In this document: positions 41,988-53,500 of the stretch, in pieces
How positions within the stretch are numbered: position 1 is the first letter of the stretch
Layout: each line of letters begins with the position of its first letter
NCBI RefSeq assembly: GCF_027744825.2
Contig: NC_071347.1
Location: 13,081,501 to 13,145,500 of the forward strand
Direction: 5' to 3'
Source of the DNA: Synchiropus splendidus
Lineage: Eukaryota; Chordata; Actinopteri; Syngnathiformes; Callionymidae
DNA: 64,000 nucleotides
Position numbers and translations under genes: made by a program
Notes under the pieces: model-generated
Databases searched by the model: none
What the model was told of the DNA's origin: nothing
Seen by the model: the letters and a program-made list of their open reading frames with translations, nothing else

Positions 41988-42404
41988 ATGAAAATGTCAG
42001 CGGCTGAGATGAGCCCGGTCCTGAAGGAGGGAGAGCTGGAGAAGAGGAGCGACAACCTGCTCCAGTTCTGGAAGAGGAAGACGTGCGTCCTGACCCCCGA
42101 CAGCCTCAACATCTACGCCGACACGCACAAGCGCTCCAAGGGCAAGGAGCTCAAGCTGCAGTCCATCAAGAAGGTGGACTGCGTGGAGAGGACCGGCAAG
42201 TTCGTCTACTTCACCATCGTCACCACGGACAACAAGGAGATCGACTTCCGCTGCTCGGGAGAGGAGAACTGCTGGAACGCGGTGATCACCATGGCTGTGA
42301 TCGACTACCAGAACCGCAAGGCGATCCAGGACTTTAAGAGCCGGCAGGACACGGAGAGCGCGTCGCCGGGGCAGCAGGAGCGACGCATGGCGAGGGCGCC
42401 GTGA
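41988..42404 (+). CDS. phlda2: Pleckstrin homology-like domain family A member 2
   Basis: Small cytoplasmic protein that is almost entirely a PH domain. Family members bind phosphoinositides, and mammalian PHLDA2 is a maternally expressed placental growth restrainer. The frame from ATG 41988 to TGA 42402-42404 encodes 138 residues in one exon. The N-terminal motif [20 protein letters not shown], then [26 protein letters not shown] and CWNAVI are diagnostic. VDCVERTGK and the acidic GELEKRSD fit PHLDA2 better than PHLDA3. The C-terminus lacks the Pro/Ala-rich extension of mammals. Three nearby ATGs (residues 1, 3 and 8) exist; the first is chosen by position. Codons are markedly GC-rich compared with flanking DNA. 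A 3'UTR intron (42438-42687) follows the stop, as in mammals. Confidence 0.95.
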   Translation: MKMSAAEMSPVLKEGELEKRSDNLLQFWKRKTCVLTPDSLNIYADTHKRSKGKELKLQSIKKVDCVERTGKFVYFTIVTTDNKEIDFRCSGEENCWNAVITMAVIDYQNRKAIQDFKSRQDTESASPGQQERRMARAP

Positions 42405-42437
42405 CCCCCGCCGAGGGCACACGCAGCTCCTTATAAG

Positions 42438-42687
42438 GTGAGACTTCCACCGTCGCTCTCAAGACTTCAGTAGAACATGAACTTGTGCTTGGTCGATTTT
42501 AATAAAACCAGTTCCACTTTCGCAAACTTTTATATTAGTTTAAATGCGTTTCGTTTTTATTAATTGAATTTATTATTTTAACATTTTGTACTCGAGAGAA
42601 AAACCTCAAAAAGTTTTCTCCCCTTTATTTCTTTATTGATTTTTTTTCAGTGACATTAAATGAAAACCACCTCTTGTGTCTCTGCAG
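42438..42687 (+). other. phlda2 3'UTR intron
   Basis: Donor ATAAG|GTGAGA and acceptor TCTCTGCAG| bracket a 250-bp intron beginning 33 nt after the stop codon. A stop this close upstream of the junction would not trigger exon-junction-dependent decay. Confidence 0.7.
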
Positions 42688-42977
42688 CGCCACTGTGGAC
42701 CACACAGACACCGGACCAAAAGGAAGACCATGTCCTCCGGTCCAGAGATGAAGGATTGTGGACTGAGTTACAAGGACTCTCATCTAAAAGAAAATGAAAA
42801 AAAAAAGCACATGACAGAGATCTTCAGGACTGAACCGAGAAAAAAGAGCGATCTCTGGAGGAGTTTTCTTTTTTCCTCTGAAAAAAAAAGTTAATTTATT
42901 TGTTTGTTACTGGCAAACGCCTGTGTTTAAATTATTTGCTATATTTCAAAGAGTGTAAAGAAGTGTGTATTTATTGT

Positions 42978-42983
42978 AATAAA
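42978..42983 (+). terminator. phlda2 poly(A) signal
   Basis: AATAAA at the end of the second, non-coding phlda2 exon, about 575 nt after the stop in genomic distance. Confidence 0.75.
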
Positions 42984-43004
42984 TGTGTTGGAGATCTTTT
43001 TTGA

Positions 43005-44498
43005 CATAACTGCTGACTCTTTATTGTTGAGAAGTCTGAGGATATGTGGGGTATGAGACGCCCAGGACTAGTAGCTCATGAGGTTAAACCCACCCAACAA
43101 GTAGTAGCTGTAGTACAGTCATGTAGAATAAGATTTATATTTTTTAATTCATCTTTAGTTTTGTGACTCAAAAGCATGAGTTCGCGAGCACTAGTCTCCC
43201 CGAGTCTTACAGCCTCCAAGTCACTTCCACCCGCCCCCGCTGTGAAGGTCGGCCCAGTATCTGGTGACACTGGAGTCAGTAACTTTATATTCCTCACTCT
43301 CAGAGTCTTTTCAGCGCCACTAAATGCCAGACGCGCACACTGAAGAGGGAGTGGAGGACAGGAAAGCCCCTTCCTTTCTGCTGTCAGGTGGAATGTGGAT
43401 CTTTATTGTCGCAGCCTGGTTTCCGGCGAGAGTCGTAACTGATAAGCAGCAGATTAGCCGACGGCACTTTAAAGACTCAGAGGCGTTTTTAAACACACAG
43501 TGTGTACATCAAAGGCATGTCTTTACTAAGAAAAGGACTCAATAGATATGTTTTTTTTAAATCTATTTTTTTTACATTTGCACTGCTTAGAAGAATGTTG
43601 ATGTGATCAGTTTGACTCTGGGAGAAATATATTGCTGCTTTTTTATGACGCAGGGGAGAAATAATGAGTGAACACACCACAGTGCAATAAAGCCAGAGGA
43701 CCTTTGAAGCCAGCGCCGTTGTGTGTTCTTAAGACTGTTTAATCTGTTCAAGATGCTTTTATGTAGACTAAATGATTTGACTTCTAAAAAAAAGAAGCTG
43801 ACTTTGCTGGAGGAATGAATGAAAACGGTCTTCCACTGTCACTGGCTAAGAGCATTAGCTTGTCTTCAATTGGTCCGACGTGTGAAAGTAACCTCCGCCA
43901 TTGGTATGATGACAAGTCCCATAATGCAGTGCAACAGTCGAAGCCCTTTTCAGTGTCAAAAGCCTAAATTAAATTAGCACTGACTCATTATTATATCAAA
44001 TATTACAAATCTACAGCCTCTTTTAACACCATAACTTCAAATTCCATCGCTTTTTGACACATTAAAGGGCCTCATTCTTAGGTATCTTGTTTGGAATGAG
44101 GCGCAAAGACGCATCAATAAACAAAAGATAAAGTCACATATTAGTCAAATCCCATGGAGCACTATCTCACCAACTTGCGGTGATGGACGAACCAAGTGCC
44201 TTGATTAAAAAAAAGGACATTTTGTTTCAGCACGTATTAGATAGTGACACTGTGTTGCCATTATCCCAATTCAAAATCTCAAAAAGTGAGTTGGGGAAAA
44301 GCCGACCTGTTTTCATGAGTCAATGTAATTATCCTGTAGTTACACTATTTGAATGTAACATGCTAAAAAGCCAATGACAGTGAGCAACACCCCACAGATT
44401 TGCTATCTTTTGGTAGTTGTACAACGAAGCAAAGTTTTACTTTGAAGTACAATAATTTTCAACAATAAACCTTAAAAAAAGAAGCTTTCAGACTCGGT
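43005..44498. other. Interval 3' of phlda2
   Basis: No supported gene. It would include the 3'UTR of the tentative minus-strand gene whose stop is at 44499, but no clear minus-strand AATAAA was found here. Confidence 0.5.
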
Positions 44499-47400
44499 CT
44501 AGAGCTTCTCATGAGGAAGAACGGCCAGCTCAGGAGTTGTTGGCCGACAGTAGCTCCACACCACAAGCTTCTCATACGCATCGTGAATGTTCTGGCGATG
44601 CCCCAGTTTGAGAGGTGACGTCTCATATGTGGAACCTGATGGAGACAGGTTGCTTTTTACGTGCATGAGGTTCACATCAGCTCACATCCTCCGTCCTCAC
44701 TCACTTCAGCAGCGTCATCCTGACTTACAATATTCAGGATTCCACACATTTCAGCCACCTGCAGAACTATTTACGACAGCTACGCCTGCTCTCCTCGAGC
44801 GTGGTCAAGGTGTGAGGCTTTTGGCACAGTCTCTTTCAGAAGTGAATCTGTTTTATCTTCCTCTAAGAAATGCATCCTGTGTCGAGCGATCTAAAACTAA
44901 ACAGTCCATTTTAACTGTTGTTTCCTGGCATAGATACAAACAATGCTCGCGATGCGTCTTGAGATTTCAGTAGATAATGTTTGTTTCGTTTTCAATCACC
45001 TTCACAAAAATTCAGTTTCATGCCAGCACAAAAGGCACAGTTCAAAATGCGGACACTTTTTTCTAGGCCAGCTTTTAGCTCTTTTTTTTATTATTATTTA
45101 AGTAGCTGTATGTTTTGAATTGACTGACTGAAGCCCATGAGCTAATGGGCCTGTTTGAGAATATGATTAGATCACCGCTTCACTATAGTGTCATAAGCTG
45201 AGGTCTATTTTTAATGTTGGCTACTGGTCATATCGCGCGGAGTCTGATTCGAGGGTTTGGCAGGCAGCCGCTGGGGGAGATGCGTCTTTTTGGAGCCGCA
45301 AAGTCCATTTAATGGGTCGCACACTAAACTTTAGATGCATCTACACAGCGCTGGACACAATGGCCAACACTTCTTGTTCATGTCAGCTGTTCAGCCTGAC
45401 TTGTTAGCAACTGGTTCTCGTAAGGTTTTGCCTTGAAGTGAGGGGTATGTCTTGCCACTTCGGCAAAAACACTTTTGCCCAACTCTTCAGTGAGTAACAG
45501 CAAAAGCTTTGGGTAACTGATAGTAATCGTTCTTAGTTTTCTCTTTATTCGTGCTCTTACGACCCAAACATACAGATGCGTCTGGGGTCCCAACTTCGTC
45601 AGGCATAACACACATCCACTCAGATTTTCGTTCCCCATATTTCACGAAACACTCGTGAAAACACGTTCATGTGAAAGGGAAACACGGCTGTGACAAGTGT
45701 CCACATTGACATGTGTGACATGAGCCACAAAAGTCCCCAAGTCAAAGGTGAAAGTGGAGCAGCAGCAGGCGGGAAGCGTGTCGTAAAGTCACCACCCTCC
45801 ATCCGCCCGATCGCTGCTTTGAAGTCGGATCGCGCTACAACGAACGCATCAAAGCCTTCCGACTGATCTGAGTAGTATTACCGCAGCGGACGGGCCTCTT
45901 TCTAAAAATACCGCCTCACAAATTGGCACCACTTTAATCTCTCGCACACATGAGCAGAGAAACCGCGTCATGCCAAAGGCCACGCAGGAGTCATTTAGGC
46001 TGAGGTGTTTGTCACCACCGCTGCTGCCAACACATCCTGTTTGGGGGGGGTTCATGAGGCCGCCATCCTTTTAATGCCGATGCTCTGCTCTGCACACAAA
46101 CCGACTCACTCTCGTATACAAACCGAGTCATCTCAGTCGGAGTACGCTACACTTCCTCTGACGCAGCGCCGCTACATTCTCAGCGTCATCATGCCGCAAC
46201 AGTGCGAGCATTGTTTTAATTTGGCTTCGGCGAGGGAGTGATGAAGGAGAGCGTGAGGTCGAGACCTGAGAGCACGGCGAAGGAGGCCTGTTATTTTCAG
46301 CTGAAGTGTTTTGGAAACCAGCTGCTGGATCAATAGTGAGACAGCTGCAAGGAAGTGTGGTACATGAGAGACAAGATTTAACTTCAATTTTGTTCAATTA
46401 ATGCAAAAACAGCAGCAGTTGTTATTACACTCTGATACACTTTCTTACATAATGCTTCATTTTATATAAAGATTTTCATTATAAATCATGGTTGAAAAAA
46501 TGTTTTTTTTCTACTTTATCTTGTATTTTTTTCATGAAGAACTATTGTTTTTCTGAGAAATATTTAACATTCCATTTCAGTAATTCATGTTTTGCTCTGA
46601 CTTCATGAGGGCTGCTGAAATGCAATAAAGGGCTGCATGTGGCCCTCAGGCCGCGCTTTGCTCACCTCCGCTCAGGCAAGCCTGAGATGAGGGTCTTACC
46701 CATGAGCTTGAGGGGTACATTCCCATCCGGCCCCAGCGGGTCCTGGCTGCAGTACTGCACTTTCATGTGGTCTTGGAAAATGAAAACAGGATCACAGGAA
46801 ACATTTTCAGGAGTCAAGGGAGCCGGGGGTCGCGTTGCAGTACGAGCGCTAGCAAGTCACTTGCGGTTTAATTCAGCGACATGACGGTCTCTTCAGTGAA
46901 TCCAGGCTTGAAATAGAAGCTGCAGACAGAGCAGGGAGGCCTTGATGAGCCCGATGAGTAACTTGTATGCTAAATGTATTGAGCTACGTCAAAAGGGCCA
47001 TAAATTTAGCTCCGCAGGGTGAGGAAGGGTTCAGTTTTGTTGATGTATACGACCGGCTCGACCTCCGCTGTTCTCCCCTGACGTCACTGCTACAAGACGC
47101 AACACTGTCAAGAGGCGCAGCCAAAAACATTATATCACCCCGCCACAACACGCCGACTCAGGCATGCGTGATGACGCAACCCACGCCCACTCCAGCCGAT
47201 TCCCGTCAGTCGGAGTCGCGTCTCCATTTTTGTTCACTTCCTCCGATTCGGGCCCCGGCGGGACACAACATGGGCTCAGTGTAAATAAAACCCTGCGCAA
47301 ACCCAAACAGCCGCGGACGCAGGATGTTATTGAAGGACAGGAGGAAGTGTGATGCTAGCGACCCACTGAACGGTGTTATGGAATTCTGATGTGGAGCGAG

Positions 47401-47555
47401 GAGGACCATCGAGGAACCCGTTTGACTGGAAATGACCTTTCTGGTATTCGAGGCAGCTCAGGTGATCACATACCTGCACAAGGTAGACCCGCCCTCCAGC
47501 GGATGATGAGGTCACCAGGTTTGAACGCCAGCTTCAGTGAAGGAACCACAGACAT
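44499..47555 (-). CDS. Tentative unrecognised gene, three coding exons, 96-residue product
   Basis: I do not recognise this gene. Three minus-strand segments join in phase: 47474-47555 (ATG, MSVVPSLKLAFKPGDLIIRW..., donor GCAG|GTATGT), 46700-46771 (acceptor TTTTCCAAG; VQYCSQDPLGPDGNVPLKLM; donor ATGG|GTAAGA) and 44499-44635 (acceptor CCATCAG; STYETSPLKLGHRQNIHDAY, then VVWSYCRPTTPELAVLPHEK, Leu, TAG). The last two exons look most like real coding sequence: mixed composition, strong splice sites and matching phase-1 junctions. The first exon is weaker and the true start may lie elsewhere, making this the 3' end of a longer gene. No signal peptide or membrane segment is evident. No poly(A) signal was found downstream. 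It lies between phlda2 and osbpl5, opposite in strand to phlda2. Confidence 0.35.
46600..46665 (-). repeat. GGGCTGCATGTGGCCC-type repeat fragment
   Basis: Reads aaagggctgcatgtggccct, then caggccgcgctttgctcacc. It is a relative, in the opposite orientation, of the fragments at 21075 and 37690. It lies just downstream (in minus-strand terms) of the middle exon of the tentative gene, inside its intron. Confidence 0.4.
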
Positions 47556-48960
47556 TCCTCACTGCGGCTCACATGATCGTCACTCAGAACTGAGGTCATT
47601 GCATTCCCAAATCCAGACTCGCTGAACGGCACAAAATTCCCCCACTCAAGAGGACCTCAGGTCCTCATGGCAACGCTGTTTGTTAACTCAGCAGCATCCA
47701 TTTTTGTCTGTTGACTCAGACAAAAGACCTGAGTGTCACAGTCAGTCAAGAGTATTTTATCGTCAGGACAATAATAAGATCAAGATTAGGGGTTGGGTTC
47801 AATTAAAAAAAATGAATCTAGTTAATGCGAGAATTTGCGATAAATGAATCTCAATTAATCGCACTTTAATGGTATAAGAGTATTTGCCACAAGAAGCCAC
47901 ATTTTTCAATTTGAATGAATTTGGTATATTAGTGAATCAAATGATGGACCCATACATGCATTTAAAGAACAAAATATCGTTTACTTTGCATCAGTTTGAC
48001 AGTAGCAACTAAAGCTCTTTTAATGTCTTGAAAATATTTCAGGTACATTCAGAGTAGTGGAAACTCTGGCCATTGTGTAGCCAAAAACCTCCCTAAACAA
48101 AAGCAAACACATGCTGTTGTTTGCTTTTGTTCAGGGATTCCTCCATGTTTGTTGTTGTTGTTATCATCCTAGCTGTGGCGTGTCTTGTGCATCAGTGTGG
48201 TCAGTGGACCAGGAACTCCTGCACTTACAAAGGTTCCCTGTTGTCTGGAGAGCAAACTGTTAAAGTAAATTATATAATTTTTGGTTGTAATTCATTAATC
48301 GTAATTAACTTGTTAAAGTCCCACCACTACTGAAGATGCATCAAACCAGCAGATGCTCAGGAACAGCCCAGTGTGTGTGGTGAGTGCAGGACACGCTGCT
48401 AACTGGAAGGCGAGTGTTACGCTGTAGACCAAACATCAGACATGGACTGAGGCGGTCGACTGAGAGCTGGAATTATTTTCGACAGCCGTACGTGACCTCA
48501 TCAGTCCGAGACGCTCACTCATCATAAGCTACTGAGGAAAAGTGAGGAGCAAAACCACGGCACCTCTGGCTACGACAGGCATCAGCTGGAGCTACCAAAT
48601 GTGATGAGTCGTGAGCTCTCAAGACCAATAACATCAGCTGCAGACGCTCAGACAAAAGTGCAGATGGGCCTTTTCCAGCGTGTAATGCATTGCACCAAAA
48701 CAATGGACTTCCCTATTCCTCGCTTTCCTCCGTATTTCCATTCATCTTCATTTGTTTATTGCCCTGTAACAGGTGGGCGATCCAGTTTTCCAAGAGTTCC
48801 AAGAGCCTAAATATGATGGGAAAACTGGAAAAATCTATAGTTAAGTATCAAGGGCAAAATGTGGAGAAAATAATCAATGTTCGAAAGGATATTAATGAGT
48901 GTAGTGCCATGTTGTCACAGAAATATGACACTTTATTTGCATTTAATTTCAGTATAAATA

Positions 48961-49420
48961 CCGTAATTTCTAGACTATAAAGCAGCTACTTTTTTCTCTC
49001 TCACAGTCTGAACCCTGTGGCTTATACAACAACACTGTTAATATATGGATTTTTACAGGCTGGAGAGCGTCATGCTGCCAAAATACTGAGCCTTGTCACA
49101 TCAAACCGATGAAATCAAAGCGCGTTATTAACCCTCCTGCAGCTCCGCCCACAGAGCTGATCTTCTGGAGGACCGGAGACGTGAAGCAGCATCTGAGACC
49201 AGCTGTGGTGTTGGATGCTTTAATGTCAATAACAGGTGTGAGGAGTTCATGATTCAATTTCAGAACATTGCCCAGTTTGTTTTATGAGTATGTCTCTATA
49301 CTGGTCGCTGTTTTCCAAACTAGTTTAGAAGTGATCCTCATGCATTTTGAAGCAGGTGCACCACTGACCTTTCTACAGCTCAGACAGCACCACTGCACCT
49401 GGGGCTTATACAACCGTATT
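48961..49420. mobile_element. Non-autonomous DNA element ('ccgtaatttc...actataa' type)
   Basis: Left end ccgtaatttctagactataa, then gaaccctgtggcttatacaa and atatatggatttttaca. Near the right end, cacctggggcttatacaacc occurs. These phrases are recurrent in vertebrate, especially fish, genomes as a transposon-derived repeat. Limits are approximate. Confidence 0.55.
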
Positions 49421-50611
49421 TGTTTCCATGTATATTTATTTTCCTTTTTTTTTACATGTATTTCATTTCATCACTATTTCCAAATGTGTTTATTTTCAAA
49501 TGTATTTGCCATTCCCTAATTTATTTCCTGATTTCCATATGGATTCCACATCCATTCCTACATGGCTCTCTTCCCAAACTTCATGGAGTCCTGAAGGGAG
49601 TCTTTGGTTACAGCACCTGCGACAGTGGGCGTGAGAAGAGGAGACCAGAGCAGATTCCAAAATATTTGACAGTCTGGAAGGTTAGAGATCTGCAGTGAAC
49701 GTGTCCCTTGACAACCCCCCACCACCACCACCCTACAACTATCGGACTTGTTTTGTCCCGAACAGGCTGAGAACTGCGCAGGCTTGATCTCATTTCAGCA
49801 ATAAAACATCCGCAGAGATCAATGAATGAGTAAAGCTGACTCACAGCCATGTGTCCTGATAAAGGTCGCTCACGATCTCTCACCTGGTTTACAGTAAATG
49901 CCAGCAGTTACACACAATTGCAGCAGCTACGTACTAAAGGTGAATGAATGAGTGAATCGTCACCTGCTGTCAGTGACTGGATCAGGGCGGGTAGGAATGT
50001 GGCGATAAGATGAAAGGTAAGAAAAGTGACACAGATAGATGAGCACTTGTGGAGGGGAAAGTCCAGATGGGATAAAATATAGAAGAGGATTTGAGGGAAA
50101 ATATGTTGGAGGAAAACCCCCGGACACTCTCGCTGCTCGCATCTGTTTCCAGAAAGTTCTTTGATAAAAGGAAAGTTGTCATATTTGAGAACAGTCGAAT
50201 TTGTCCTGAGCTGGTTCTGCTGGTATTTGGTTTACAGAAGGAGCAGACGTGAGTCACGACAGGATTGACGGTAATTCTGGTTTGAAGAGAGAGTAAATAT
50301 GAACAATCGCATTTCTTTCACTGAAACCTTCAGTGATGGATTTATCTAGAAGCAAGCAAGTCATTTTTACTTCAATTGACTCTCGTCCCAGCAAACCGGG
50401 GGGCACCGGTTCGCATATAGCAGTTGCATCAATGGTGAAGAGGAGAGTGCAGGCAGGGTGGAGACAACCAGTGAGGAGGAAGAATGAGAAGAAAATCAAG
50501 CTTTGCAAGGAGTCGACATTGAAAGAAAGAAGAATTAAACCTAACTTTCTGAACCAAACAAGTTCACGATATATATACTGTAGTGTGAACTAATTTAAAT
50601 GTGTGTGTGTG

Positions 50612-50673
50612 TGTATATAATAATAATAATAATAACAATAACAATAATAATAATAACAATAGTAATAATAATA
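50612..50673. repeat. Impure (AAT/AAC)n microsatellite
   Basis: Interrupted run of AAT with AAC variants. Confidence 0.9.
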
Positions 50674-53429
50674 AATGATATGGGGAGAAATATATCACAA
50701 AATAATTTCATTTGGGTTTAAATAAAATGAGAATATTATCGTTACGACAAAAAATATACACAGATATATATATAATATACATATGTATAATATACACATA
50801 TTAATAATTCAAAAGTAAACAGCCTCATTTGAACATAATCAAAAACAATTTGTTGTCATAACCAAAACACTGATGGATGGAAAATGAAATCAATGAATAA
50901 ATGCTTTTGTGTAGAGATTCAACTTGAATTATATCATTTGGTGTTAAATATTAAACCCAATTTATGATATTTTTTTATCCCACCTCTAATTTCAATGCGA
51001 CATGGAATCGAGCCAAAGCAGCCACTTTTGGCCCTGGCATCAGGAAGTGTTCACGAGAGTCGCCTGGATGTAGATTCAATCTGGAGTCTGCCATGGATAT
51101 CAATCTAATCTGACAAGCAGGAAGTCATGCCACAGTCACCCGATCACCTGAGAAGATTGTTCTCTATCATAACGCCACCCAGCTAAAACAAGGCCGTAGA
51201 CAGAAAATGATAGAAGCAGGTCAGGAGGCGCCACTGCTGGAAAGTCCCCGCCATCTTCTCACAAAACATTCTTGTAGATCCTGAGTCAGCGGATCGTTGC
51301 GCTGGTCGGCTCCAGCAGCGAGGGACGGACCGCAGGACAAATGTCTCAGTTTTTTCTTAAAGACGCCACAGGAGAGTTTTTAATCAACCTGTCTGCGGGA
51401 GGATAGAAGTTTAGGGAAAAAAAACAAGCGGAATAAAACAAGTTGACGGCTGGCCCTCTTTGCTCTCACCGCTGCCCCTGCGACCCCAACTCAGACAGGT
51501 AAAAGTTCCTGCGTCTAATATTTGGTGAGAAAATCTCTTCAGATGAGCGGTTGGTCTTGACTCGTCTTTCTGAAAGCCCCATAGAGAAGCTAAACAAGAT
51601 GATTCAAGCTGGAACTATGAGGACATCCTTCCTGCAGGACTTGAGGGTCTTTCCCGGGAAGCACAATGGTCTTCTGTGTCCAGAGAATGCCCCAGTCGCA
51701 GCACAAAACATGCTGGTGTACTTCTCCACTCGTACAATAAGACTGCCAACATTCAGGTACAGTTTGTCCCGGTAAAGCACATGGAATTATGACCTGATAG
51801 TCAGATGACTTCATCAACACAATGGCCGCCTTGACTGCTCTCCTCCCTGTTCCATTTCAATCCCTGCATTTTTTCCTCCCAACATTGGAGTGGTGTGTGT
51901 GTAAGGGAAACTATTATGAGGTACGTGACCCGCATGAACGCTGACTGGCCGATCCTAAATGTCAGTATAAGGGAGCATGCTGGAGGCCCACACCCAGCTG
52001 GATGGCAGAAACATACACGGACCTTTCGCCAAGACGCCGACGCACACGTCTGGCTTCAGCCCCCCGTGAGGTGTGTGTTCACAGAGAGGGGGGTTCGACC
52101 GCTGGGAGCTGTGGGAAGTGGATTTCAGCGGTGTTGGTTTACTCAACGGCCAGCAGGCCGAAGAGCTGGAATGCTCATGACAGACTGAGACATGTGAGGC
52201 AAATGGGTTTGCTTTAAGTCGTTCTGTTATGGCCCAGAATTACTTCAATAATCCTTCAGTTTATGAGTGGTGGGAGGTCTCGGGTTCGGGTGCTACCATC
52301 ATATATAGTTTCAATAGCCAAGGTTATTCAAATGGATTTAAAAACTTTGATAACTGAAAGGATTTGGGCATTCAGGATCCACAAATCAAGATTTGTTTCT
52401 CACGCCACCTTCTGTGTGTGTTGTGTGCGCAAGTTTCTGAGGACTACTGCCACCTGCTGTGCCACAAAGGTCATTGATATTATTGATTTTCCAGAAAATC
52501 AATGAATCAATGTGCTTTTTTTGAGGCTGGATTTTGGGCCCCGGGCCTGGAGTCCGACCAGTCCTGACCTGCACGGCTTTGTTTCAGCTGCCACACTGGA
52601 CGAGTCAAGCATTTCCCGAATGTTGGAGAAGCTCTGATATGCACACACAGTGGCGCCATTCACACCATCTCAGCCCGGCTGAAACAAATCCCTTTTCTTC
52701 CGTCGACGAGCGGCGACATGTCGGCAATCTGAACCACCCGGACAGTAGGGCAAGGGGTTTGGGCGAGGAAGCGTCTTGGCCGGGGGGAGGAGGCGGCCGG
52801 AGCACGAGGAGTGGGTGGATTATTGGGTAATGAGTCACTTGAGACTCCTTCAAAGTCTCTCCAACTTCCACTCCCTCGGAGCCAAACTCCAACAGGGAGG
52901 TCCGCTGGAATCCGGTCTGGACTGAAGAGCTGAGTGGGCAACAGTACTCACACTCACACACAAACCCTCCACTGCTAACTAGGGTTAGGAGAGTGCCACA
53001 AGGGACGCGACCCCTCTGACAAAGACCAGCACTGTTGGACACAAGGAGGGTCGACGGAGAGGAAGGTCCTTGAGAGGACTTCATGACCTGGAGTTTGTTT
53101 CTGCTGCTATCCTGTCATCCAGCGTGTCACGGTGGGAGCCACACGTGTCTCATCACCACACCGATGTTCTGGCAACGCTGGTGACGTGGGTTTAGAATTT
53201 CACACACCAGGTCTCAGATCTCATTTACTGCTGTCACTCTCTGGTGGGCTGAATCACAGGCAGCTGTTTACCAACATGAGGGACGAGATGAAGTCAACGC
53301 TGTGGTGACAGGATCCATCAAGAACATCCGGTTGATCACTCCGGCAAGAGGAGTTTAACCCTTAAAATGCCAGATAGATTACATACATTTCATTATTTGC
53401 TCATTGACTTTCATATATCCCCGTCACAT

Positions 53430-53500
53430 GGTTGACTGGAGTCTATCCCAGCTAGCTGGGGCGCGAGGCAGGGAACACCCAGCAGGGCTCATGCAGAGAG
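53430..53500 (+). mobile_element. L2-like retroposon tail fragment
   Basis: gactggagtctatcccagct followed by ggggcgcgaggcagggaaca, matching the standard fish L2-type 3' phrase (about 70 bp retained). Confidence 0.6.

Noticed and set aside
46870..46908. Segment FYFKPGFTEETVMSLN after an acceptor-like TCTGCAG on the minus strand
   Set aside because: Ends in a stop within 17 codons and has no in-phase donor to the neighbouring tentative exon at 46700-46771, so it was left out of the gene model.
52534..53084. Overlapping plus and minus frames of 98-159 codons
   Set aside because: Composition-driven frames with Pro/Ser-rich random translation. No splice logic or family match.
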